From: an uncultured Trueperaceae bacterium
GTDB lineage: Bacteria; Deinococcota; Deinococci; Deinococcales; Trueperaceae
Assembly (NCBI GenBank): GCA_937907415.1
Contig: CALCHY010000229.1
Location: forward strand, 1 to 60,010
DNA: 60,010 nt
Reading direction: 5' to 3'
Shown: positions 25,723 to 33,035 of the stretch, in pieces
Numbering within the stretch: the stretch's first letter is position 1
Layout: each line of letters opens with the position of its first letter
Program-made: the position numbers and the translations under genes
Notes under the pieces: model-generated
What the model was told of the DNA's origin: nothing
The model's input: the letters and a program-made list of their open reading frames with translations, nothing else
Database searches by the model: none

Positions 25723-26628
25723 ATGAGCAACACCCTAAGGCGGCTGTTCGCCGCCACCATCACGGCCGCGGTCATCGGGCTTGCCTCCGCGCAGACAGTC
25801 ACCGTACAGACCGCGCGTGGCGAAGCGACGGTGCCAACCAACCCAACGAAGGTCTTCGCGTACGACTACGGCACCATCGATACCCTCCATGCGCTTGGCG
25901 TCACGGTTGACGGCGCCCCGCCGATCAACGGACGCGCGCCCGCGTGGGCGCCGACCAATGCCATCGCCATCGGTTCTCTCTTCGAGCCTGACTACGAGGT
26001 AGTGAACGCCGAGCAACCCGACCTCGTGGTCGTGGCAGGCCGCTCCGCTCCGGCTTTCGACGAGCTCGCGAAACTCGCGCCAACCATCGACCTCACCTCC
26101 TCCGGCGACCTGGTGGCGGACCTCAAGCGCAACGTCACCACCCTGGCAGCCATCTTCGGCAAGGAAGCCGAAGGCGAGGCCGCGCTGGCCGACCTAGACG
26201 CCAAGATCGCGGCCGTACGCGCGTCGCTCTCCAACGTCAGCGACGGCATGTTGCTCATGGTCACCGGCGGCAGCCTCACCATCGTGGCGCCAGATAACGC
26301 CCGCGCCGCGCTCCTCTACGGCGTCCTCGGGGTAACCCCGACCGTCGACGACGTGCAGTCCGCCACCCACGGCGAGCCGATCAGCTTCGAGTTCCTCCTG
26401 CAGCACGACCCGCAGTGGCTGTACGTGATCGACCGCGACGCCGCCATCGGCACCGAAGGCGCGCAGCCCGCCGCCGCCGTTCTCGACAACGAGCTCATGC
26501 ACCGCACGACGGCCTGGAAGTCGGGGCAGGTCGTGTACCTCGACCCGTTCGACTGGTACATCGTCTCGGGCACCGGCATCGGCTCCCTCAACGCCATGCT
26601 CGACGAGCTCGCCGCCGCGCTGCCGTAA
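25723..26628 (+). CDS. Ferric-siderophore ABC transporter substrate-binding protein (FatB/CeuE/YclQ type)
   Basis: 301 residues. Signal peptide MSNTLRRLFAATITAAVIGLASA, mature start QTVTVQTARGEATVP, and the class-III binding-protein fold pattern: PTKVFAYDYGTIDTLHALGV, QPDLVVVAGRSAPAFDEL, and C-terminal VVYLDPFDWYIVSGTG. It captures iron-siderophore outside the membrane. No lipobox cysteine. First of four genes; the permeases and ATPase follow directly. Confidence 0.92.
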   Translation: MSNTLRRLFAATITAAVIGLASAQTVTVQTARGEATVPTNPTKVFAYDYGTIDTLHALGVTVDGAPPINGRAPAWAPTNAIAIGSLFEPDYEVVNAEQPDLVVVAGRSAPAFDELAKLAPTIDLTSSGDLVADLKRNVTTLAAIFGKEAEGEAALADLDAKIAAVRASLSNVSDGMLLMVTGGSLTIVAPDNARAALLYGVLGVTPTVDDVQSATHGEPISFEFLLQHDPQWLYVIDRDAAIGTEGAQPAAAVLDNELMHRTTAWKSGQVVYLDPFDWYIVSGTGIGSLNAMLDELAAALP

Positions 26629-26634
26629 GCCTGC

Positions 26635-27624
26635 GTGTCGTTAGGTGAGGCGAGACATCACGGCTTGCTACTCGCCGGCGGCGCCCTGGTGGTGCTGGCG
26701 TTAGCCGTCCTGAGCCTCACGGTGGGGGTCTTCGACCTCTCCTGGCGCGGGATCTTCGAGGGCGGCGAGAACCGCACCGACGCGCTGGTGCTCCTCGCCA
26801 GCCGCGTGCCTCGCACCATCGCCGTGCTACTGGTAGGCGCCTCCATGGGGGTCGCTGGCCTGCTCATGCAACTCCTGTCACGCAACCGCTTCGTTGCGCC
26901 CTCCACGGCAGGCACGGTCGAGTCGGCCAGCCTCGGCATCCTCGTCGCCATGCTGCTCGCGCCTGCCGCGCCCATCATGGTCAAGATGCTCATCTCGGCG
27001 GCGTTCGCCCTGGCGGGCACCGCGCTCCTCATGGCGATCGTCAGCCGCACGCCGCTCAGGTCGCCGCTCGTGGTGCCGCTGATCGGGCTCATGCTCGGCG
27101 GCGTGATCGGTGCAGCCACCACCTTCATCGCCTACCGCTTCGACCTCCTCCAGTCCCTCGCCAGCTGGACGACCGGCGACTTCTCGCGCGTCCTGCGCGG
27201 CCGCTACGAGCTCCTGTGGGTGGCGGGCGGCCTGACGGCGCTTGCGTACTTCGCCGCCGACCGCTTCACGGTGGCCGGCATGGGCGAGTCGTTCACCAAG
27301 AACTTGGGCCTCAACTACCGCCGCGTGATGGCTCTTGGCCTCGTCATCGTGGCGTTGGTAACGGCCGTCAACGTCGTTACGGTAGGCGCGGTGCCGTTCA
27401 TCGGCCTCGTAGTGCCGAACGTCGTCAGCCTGCTGGTAGGGGACAACGTCAGGCGCGCGGTGCCGTGGATCGCCATCTTCGGCGCTGGCTTCGTGCTCGC
27501 ATGCGACCTCATCGGCCGCACCCTGCGCTACCCGTACGAGGTGCCGGTCGGCACGGTCATCGGCGTGGTCGGCGCGGCGCTCTTCCTCTTCCTCCTCTTC
27601 AGGCGGTCAGCTCGTGTCGGCTGA
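26635..27624 (+). CDS. Iron-siderophore ABC transporter permease, FecCD family (first)
   Basis: 329 residues, about nine to ten membrane segments. FecCD signatures: SRVPRTIAVLLVGASMGVAGLLMQLLSRNRF near 55-87 and VGAVPFIGLVVPNVVSLLVGDN near 248-270. Forms the heterodimeric membrane channel with the next gene product, whose GTG start lies inside the end of this gene. GTG start; no strong Shine-Dalgarno, 6 bases after the preceding stop. Confidence 0.92.
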   Translation: MSLGEARHHGLLLAGGALVVLALAVLSLTVGVFDLSWRGIFEGGENRTDALVLLASRVPRTIAVLLVGASMGVAGLLMQLLSRNRFVAPSTAGTVESASLGILVAMLLAPAAPIMVKMLISAAFALAGTALLMAIVSRTPLRSPLVVPLIGLMLGGVIGAATTFIAYRFDLLQSLASWTTGDFSRVLRGRYELLWVAGGLTALAYFAADRFTVAGMGESFTKNLGLNYRRVMALGLVIVALVTAVNVVTVGAVPFIGLVVPNVVSLLVGDNVRRAVPWIAIFGAGFVLACDLIGRTLRYPYEVPVGTVIGVVGAALFLFLLFRRSARVG

Positions 27625-28651
27625 AGCCACTCGCACCCGCCCGCAAGCGGGAGCAGGCGCGCTAGTCGGCCGCCGCCAACTCGACCGCCGGCGCTGGGGT
27701 CGGTTCTCGCCAACCGCCGTGCTCGTCATACTCGGCTTGCTCGTGCTCGTCTCCATCTACCTCTTCATGACCTTGGGCGCGCGCGGTTCATGGGAGTTCA
27801 TCCTCCAGTTCCGAGGCCGCAAGGTGATCGGCATGCTCCTCGTCGGCACCGCGATCGCCACCTCGACCGTCATGTTCCAAACGGTGACGAACAACCGCAT
27901 CCTCACCCCATCGATAATGGGGTTCGACGCGCTCTACGTTCTGCTCCAAACGTGCCTGGCGTTCTTCCTCGGCGCGGCAGGCCTCACCCAGCTAGACAGC
28001 CGCATGCTGTTCGCCGCGGAGACGATCGGCCTCATGATCTTCGCTGGCGCCCTCTACTACTGGCTGTTCGTAGTCGGGCACCGCAGCCTCCACCTGCTCG
28101 TGCTGGCGGGCATCGTGCTTGGCGTCATGCTGCGGAGCTTCACCAGCCTGCTGCAACGCGTGATGGACCCGCTAACGTTCGCCGTCTTGCAGGACGCGAC
28201 CTTCGCCAGCTTCAACACGTTCGACGCGCGGCTGCTGGCCCCAGCAGCGATCCTCGTGGGGCTGGCGCTCTTCGGCGCCTGGCGCCTCCGCTACCAGCTG
28301 GACATCCTCGCCCTCGGCCGCGAGATGGCCATCGGGCTGGGGGTCGATTACCGCCGCACCGTCATCCAGGCGCTGCTCATCATCACGGCGCTCGTTGCCG
28401 TGTCGACGGCGCTCGTCGGTCCAGTCACGTTCTTCGGGTTGGTGGTGGCGAACCTCGCCTACGCCCTGGTGCGCTCGTACCGTCACCAGGTCATCCTGCC
28501 AGCCGCCGCGCTCCTTGCCGCCGTCGTGCTCATCCTCGGGCAGACGGTGCTCGAGCGCATGCTCGGCCTGGGCACCAGCCTCTCGGTCATCGTCGAGTTC
28601 GTAGGAGGCCTACTCTTCATCTATCTCGTGTTAAGAGGTGTAGTCAGATGA
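27614..28651 (+). CDS. Iron-siderophore ABC transporter permease, FecCD family (second)
   Basis: 345 residues. A basic N-terminal ~35-residue cytoplasmic extension precedes the first membrane segment. FecCD features: RGRKVIGMLLVGTAIATSTVMFQTVTNNRILTP (about 62-95) and VGPVTFFGLVVANLAYALV (about 272-290). Overlaps the previous gene by 11 bases and the ATPase gene by 4 (ATGA). Confidence 0.92.
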   Translation: MSAEATRTRPQAGAGALVGRRQLDRRRWGRFSPTAVLVILGLLVLVSIYLFMTLGARGSWEFILQFRGRKVIGMLLVGTAIATSTVMFQTVTNNRILTPSIMGFDALYVLLQTCLAFFLGAAGLTQLDSRMLFAAETIGLMIFAGALYYWLFVVGHRSLHLLVLAGIVLGVMLRSFTSLLQRVMDPLTFAVLQDATFASFNTFDARLLAPAAILVGLALFGAWRLRYQLDILALGREMAIGLGVDYRRTVIQALLIITALVAVSTALVGPVTFFGLVVANLAYALVRSYRHQVILPAAALLAAVVLILGQTVLERMLGLGTSLSVIVEFVGGLLFIYLVLRGVVR

Positions 28652-29406
28652 TCACCGCACAGAACCTCACCAAACGTTATGGCAATACGGTCGTTCTCGA
28701 CGAGGTGAGCGTCGAGATACCGCGCGGCGGCATCACGGCCATGATCGGCCCGAACGGCGCAGGCAAATCGACCCTCCTGTCGCTGATCGGGCGCCTGCTC
28801 AAGCCGGACAGCGGCGTCGTGACGATAGACGGCGTGCCAACCACGGGCATGAAGCAAGCCGACTTCGCCAAGAAGGTCGCCATCCTCAAGCAGGACAACC
28901 ACCTTGCCGTGCGCCTCACCGTCGAGGACCTAGTCACCTTCGGCCGCTACCCCCACTCGCACGGGCGGCCGACCATGGAGGACCGCAGGCACGTCGAGAA
29001 CGCCATCGAGTACCTCGAGCTTGGCGACCTGCGCAACCGTTTCCTTGACGAACTCTCCGGCGGCCAGCGCCAACGCGCGTTCGTGGCCATGGTCTTGTGT
29101 CAAGGCACCGACTACGTGCTGCTGGACGAGCCCCTCGCAAGCCTAGACATGCGCCACGCCGTCGCCATGATGAAGCGCATGCGGGGCGTGGCCCAGGACC
29201 TAGGCAAGTCGGTCGTCATCGTGCTGCACGACATCAACTTCGCCGCGTCGTACGCGGACACCATCGTCGCCATGAAGGACGGGCGCATCATCCAGCACGC
29301 GGTCGTCGACGAGGTAATGACGCCGCACGCGCTGCGGGCCATCTACGACGTGGACGTCCACGTGCAGAACATCGGCGGCAAGCCCATCGGCGTGTACTAC
29401 AGCTGA
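28648..29406 (+). CDS. Iron-siderophore ABC transporter ATP-binding protein (FepC/YclP type)
   Basis: 252 residues. Walker A GPNGAGKS, Q-loop LKQDNHLAVRLTVEDLV, signature LSGGQRQRAF, Walker B YVLLDEPLASLD, switch His in VLHDIN. Drives the FecCD permease pair. Start ATG overlaps the preceding stop; the frame stays open far upstream but that is inside the permease gene. Confidence 0.94.
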   Translation: MITAQNLTKRYGNTVVLDEVSVEIPRGGITAMIGPNGAGKSTLLSLIGRLLKPDSGVVTIDGVPTTGMKQADFAKKVAILKQDNHLAVRLTVEDLVTFGRYPHSHGRPTMEDRRHVENAIEYLELGDLRNRFLDELSGGQRQRAFVAMVLCQGTDYVLLDEPLASLDMRHAVAMMKRMRGVAQDLGKSVVIVLHDINFAASYADTIVAMKDGRIIQHAVVDEVMTPHALRAIYDVDVHVQNIGGKPIGVYYS

Positions 29407-29440
29407 ACCCTCGCGCTTGCGGCCAGGCATAGGTGCGCGC

Positions 29441-32400
29441 CTAGCGCCCACGCCGCAGCCCCGTGACGAGCGCGGCCGGGGTGGCGGGCAACTCGACGCC
29501 GACTTCCTCGAAGCGCCGCCGCGCACGCTCGAGAGCAGCGCTGGCGCCGTGCCCGTCATCCTTGTGGAGGTGGGCGCGGACCTCAAGCGCCACTAGCGCC
29601 TCGTCGTAAGGCGCCGCCTCCTGCAGCCAGCGCGCCAAGCGCGCGCACGAGTCAGGGTGTTCGCTGGCGCTGGCTGACGCCAACTCCACGGCGCGGTCGG
29701 TGACGAGCGCAGCGAGCGCGCCAGCCTCGACTTCTGGTGCGTCTTGGAGGAACGGCCCGCGCCAGGCTAGCAGGGCCGCACCCTGCCCTGGCTCCGCCGT
29801 GGCGGCCAGGAACTCCTCGACATCGGACTTGACCGCCGCGCCAAGCGCGTAGCCCTCACCCGTGCGTGCCACGACCTGCTGCCCGTACTTGCGCCTGACC
29901 TGATACACGAGCTGTTTGAGGTCGCTGTGTGCGCCTGCGTCTTGGCGCTGCGGGTAGAGGGCGTCGCTAAGCCGCAGGTCACTCACTCCCGGCTCTCCGG
30001 CCAGGCGTGCGAGGAGCAGTAGCGCTAGCAGGCGCCTGCGCTGCTCGCCCTTCACTCCCTGCGGGGCGCCGCGTGGGCCGAGGCGCATCTCACCGAGCAC
30101 CTCGAGGCGGCGCTCAGCTTCGGTAACGTGGCCGACCGCGACTGGCGCCGCGGCTGACCGCGGGAAGGCCCGAGCTACCAAGATGCGGCCCAACCCGAGG
30201 CCGTGCTCGTCGAACCACGCCAGCGCCTCGGTAGCCACGCGCGGGTTCTTCGTCACGCGGCCAAGGTCGATGGCGATCTTGTTGGCCTCCAGCTCTTGCC
30301 CGCCCTGCCTGGCGGCCGCCAACGCCCCCGCCAGCGCCTCGGCAGCCGCCTGGCGCGCGCCTTGTGCCTCCAACGTAAGTCCCGTCACCCACTGCGTCCG
30401 GCAGTCGTCGGCGGGGGAGGCGCCAGCCGCCGCCCCGAGCGCGGCCATCTCGTCCGCCTGCGCCTGGGCCGCCGCGGCGTTGCCTAGCCGAGCGTTGGCA
30501 GAAGCCGCGTCGAAGAGGATCTCGCGGACGAGGCGCGGAGCCCCAGCCTCGCGAGCGAGGAGCAACGCGCGTTCACCGAAGCTGACCGCCGTGACGTAGT
30601 CGCCTTTCGCGAGGTGCAGGGAGCTCGTCATGGCGATGGTGTTGATGAGGAAGCGCGACGGCCCGTAGAGCTCAAGCGTCTCGAGCGCCTCGATGAGGAG
30701 GTCGTCGGCCTCCTCGAAGCGGCCCTGGTCGATGCGCAGCTCAGCGAGCGCGGCCTGCGCGAAGGCGTAAGAGCGCCCCTCGCTCCCAGACCTTCGCAGC
30801 GAGAGGCACTCCTCGAGGGCGTCGTTCATCTCTGCGTAACGCCCCAACTGCTTGAAGAACGCCGCCTGGTTGAGCCGCACCGTGCTGAGCGCGCGCAGGG
30901 AACCGAGCTCCTGCAGGTCATGCGCCGCCTCCGCGATGGTGGTGAGAGCAACGTTGTAATCGCCGCGGTGGAAGGCGGTTAGGGCCTTGACGGAGAGGAA
31001 CTCGCAGCGCAACTCACGGCTGACCGTCGGGAGGCCGATGCCGCGGTCGAGGAGTTCAGTTGCCAACTCCATGCCGCCACTTGCCAACGCCGATGCGGCA
31101 GCGGCCCGCAGCCAACTCGCGTTGCTCGCCGCCTGCAACTCCGGGTAGGCGTTCCAGAGCTCGAGGGCTTCGCCGTGGCGCCCGGCCGCGTTGTAGCTCG
31201 TGAGGAGCAGGCCAGCAACGGCGGCCTCGCTGGCACCTCGGCGTCGATACTCCTCCGCCAACTCGCGCACCTCGTCAAGCTGCCCGGTGCCCGCCAGCGC
31301 GTGAGCGTAGCTCGTCACCATCTCCACGTCGGCCGTCGGTTCGGCAGCCGCCGTTCCTAGGAGGGCTAGTGCCGCGTCGAAGTCGACGTTCACGAGCACC
31401 AAGCCCGCCTCGAACGCCAAGCGCGCCCGCTCCGCGCCCACCGCATGCCTGCTAGCTGCTGCGCGCAGGCGGGCGGCGGCCACCTTGTTCGGCGCCGCCG
31501 CGACCGCGGCCATCAGCAGCTCCAGCGCGTTCGTGCCAGTCAGTCCGGCGGCGTCGACGAACGGCGCCGCCGCGACCGGGTCGTGGCGCAACGCAGCTAA
31601 GGCGCGCAGCGCCAACTCGCGGAGGCGCGGCGCACTCAGAGCGGCTCGCGCCACGTCGCGCACCAGTCCATGCGCGAAGTCGCCGCCGCGCAGCACCCCC
31701 TGGCGCACGAGCCGCTCGGACGCAGCGGCCAGCACCTCGGGGCTGACGTCCGCCACCACCGCCCACAAACCAGCGTCCAAGGGTCCGGCGGGTAGCACCG
31801 CGCGCGCCTCGATCAGCGCCGCCGCCCCCTCACCCAAGGCCTTGGCGTTCGCAACCATGTGCTCGATGACCGCGCCAACACGCGGCGGCCGCAAGGCGGG
31901 CGCGGGTTCGCGCCAGTTCCAGCGGCGGCCGTCGCTCCACAAGTGCCCGGCGCGGCTCAACTGCCTCAAGTACTCGAGCGTGAATAGTGGGTTGCCTGCC
32001 GCGCGCGCGAAGATCCAGGCGCACGCTGGCGCGGGGAGTTGCCCGCCAGCCGTTGCCTCGAGCAGCGCGGTGGCGGACTCCTCGCCCAGAGGCTCGAGCC
32101 ATACCTGGTCGAAGGTTGGAGGAGCCTCGTGCCTGCTGCCCACCACGAGCACGACCCCACGAAGGCGCTTCACGCCGTCGGCTAGCTGAACGGCGAAGCT
32201 GCTCACGTCCGGTTGGGCGTCCTGAAAGTCGTCGAGGTGCAGCACGAACGGCGCCAGCTGCTTGAGCAGCGCGTTCACCGCGGCGACCAACGCCCCCGTC
32301 TCTACCTGCTGGGCGTCGGCGGCGGCGTCAAGGGTGCCTTGCGCCCAGGAAGCCAACTTGGGGGAGGCCGGTAGCGCCGCGACGATCTGCGCCAACGGCC

Positions 32401-32569
32401 ACGTTGCCGAGCAACTCGCGGAACGGCACGCCAACTGCGCCAACGCTTGCGTAGCAAGCCACGACTTCCCGATGCCGGGCCCGCCGAGCAACGCTAACGC
32501 CACGCCGGAACGACCGGCGATCGCCCCCCGCAACTTGTCGGTCAGCTCCACCAACCTAAGGTCCTGCAT
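29441..32569 (-). CDS. Large STAND/AAA ATPase regulator with TPR region and C-terminal winged helix/BTAD-like domain
   Basis: 1042 residues. N-terminal ATPase with Walker A GGPGIGKS (near 29-36) and FVLHLDDFQD as Walker B (near 110-120); a long Ala/Leu-rich helical TPR-like region (about 330-780); then RRRLLALLLLARLAGEPG...LKQLVYQVRRKYGQQVVARTGEGYALG, a winged-helix/transcriptional-activator module, and a BTAD-like tail. Most AfsR/SARP-type proteins carry DNA-binding first; here the order is reversed. Likely a signal-dependent transcription regulator; target unknown. ATG at 32569 has GAGG upstream; GTG at 32581 is an alternative. Confidence 0.8.
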   Translation of the reverse strand: MQDLRLVELTDKLRGAIAGRSGVALALLGGPGIGKSWLATQALAQLACRSASCSATWPLAQIVAALPASPKLASWAQGTLDAAADAQQVETGALVAAVNALLKQLAPFVLHLDDFQDAQPDVSSFAVQLADGVKRLRGVVLVVGSRHEAPPTFDQVWLEPLGEESATALLEATAGGQLPAPACAWIFARAAGNPLFTLEYLRQLSRAGHLWSDGRRWNWREPAPALRPPRVGAVIEHMVANAKALGEGAAALIEARAVLPAGPLDAGLWAVVADVSPEVLAAASERLVRQGVLRGGDFAHGLVRDVARAALSAPRLRELALRALAALRHDPVAAAPFVDAAGLTGTNALELLMAAVAAAPNKVAAARLRAAASRHAVGAERARLAFEAGLVLVNVDFDAALALLGTAAAEPTADVEMVTSYAHALAGTGQLDEVRELAEEYRRRGASEAAVAGLLLTSYNAAGRHGEALELWNAYPELQAASNASWLRAAAASALASGGMELATELLDRGIGLPTVSRELRCEFLSVKALTAFHRGDYNVALTTIAEAAHDLQELGSLRALSTVRLNQAAFFKQLGRYAEMNDALEECLSLRRSGSEGRSYAFAQAALAELRIDQGRFEEADDLLIEALETLELYGPSRFLINTIAMTSSLHLAKGDYVTAVSFGERALLLAREAGAPRLVREILFDAASANARLGNAAAAQAQADEMAALGAAAGASPADDCRTQWVTGLTLEAQGARQAAAEALAGALAAARQGGQELEANKIAIDLGRVTKNPRVATEALAWFDEHGLGLGRILVARAFPRSAAAPVAVGHVTEAERRLEVLGEMRLGPRGAPQGVKGEQRRRLLALLLLARLAGEPGVSDLRLSDALYPQRQDAGAHSDLKQLVYQVRRKYGQQVVARTGEGYALGAAVKSDVEEFLAATAEPGQGAALLAWRGPFLQDAPEVEAGALAALVTDRAVELASASASEHPDSCARLARWLQEAAPYDEALVALEVRAHLHKDDGHGASAALERARRRFEEVGVELPATPAALVTGLRRGR

Positions 32570-32648
32570 GGGGCCTCGCACCCCCGGAAAATGGCAACTC
32601 GCCAGCGATTATACGCAGGAGGCCAGCGGCAGCGAGGGAGCCGCCAAG

Positions 32649-32897
32649 CTACCCCTCGTCAGCAAGTTGGGCGCCGCAGTTCGCGCAGAACTCACCGAAC
32701 GGCGCAAGGATCGCGGAACCGCAGCGCGGGCAACCAGTGAGCATCCGCGCGCCGTCGTTAGGGCAGAAGTTCTCCCCCACCGTCGCGGGCGTAGCGCGCA
32801 GGCAGCACGGGCAGACGTGGTAAGAGACGGCAGGTGGTTCCTGCCCCGACGACGCACCCTTCACGGGCCCATCCGAGTGGTCCTGGCTGAGTGGCAT
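32649..32897 (-). CDS. Small double zinc-ribbon protein
   Basis: 82 residues. Knuckles CPCC (29-32), FCPNDGAR, CPRCG (56-60) and CANCG (71-75) give two zinc ribbons. The N-terminal 25 residues are polar. It lies 79 bases upstream of the STAND regulator gene in the same direction and may be its partner. Function unknown. Confidence 0.75.
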   Translation of the reverse strand: MPLSQDHSDGPVKGASSGQEPPAVSYHVCPCCLRATPATVGENFCPNDGARMLTGCPRCGSAILAPFGEFCANCGAQLADEG

Positions 32898-32966
32898 GCA
32901 GCATGTTCACCGGACGTTAGTTATAGGGCGGTTATAGGGGCCGCCGGATCCTAAACCGATCCAAAC

Positions 32967-32999
32967 CGAACCGCCAGCCCGAGTTGGGCTGGCGGTTCG
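32967..32999 (-). terminator. Terminator of the PIG-L deacetylase gene
   Basis: Perfect 14-bp stem CGAACCGCCAGCCC (32967-32980) and GGGCTGGCGGTTCG (32986-32999), loop GAGTT, followed on the minus strand by GTTTGGATCGGTTTAGG. Confidence 0.75.
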
Positions 33000-33035
33000 C
33001 TGTTGCTTACTCGCGGCTCAAGCCGCTGTCAGTGC

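Noticed and set aside
27790..28647. Upstream extension of the siderophore ATPase frame
   Set aside because: Arg/His/Pro-rich out-of-frame reading of the second permease gene; the ATG at 28648 begins the conserved ABC domain and overlaps the permease stop.
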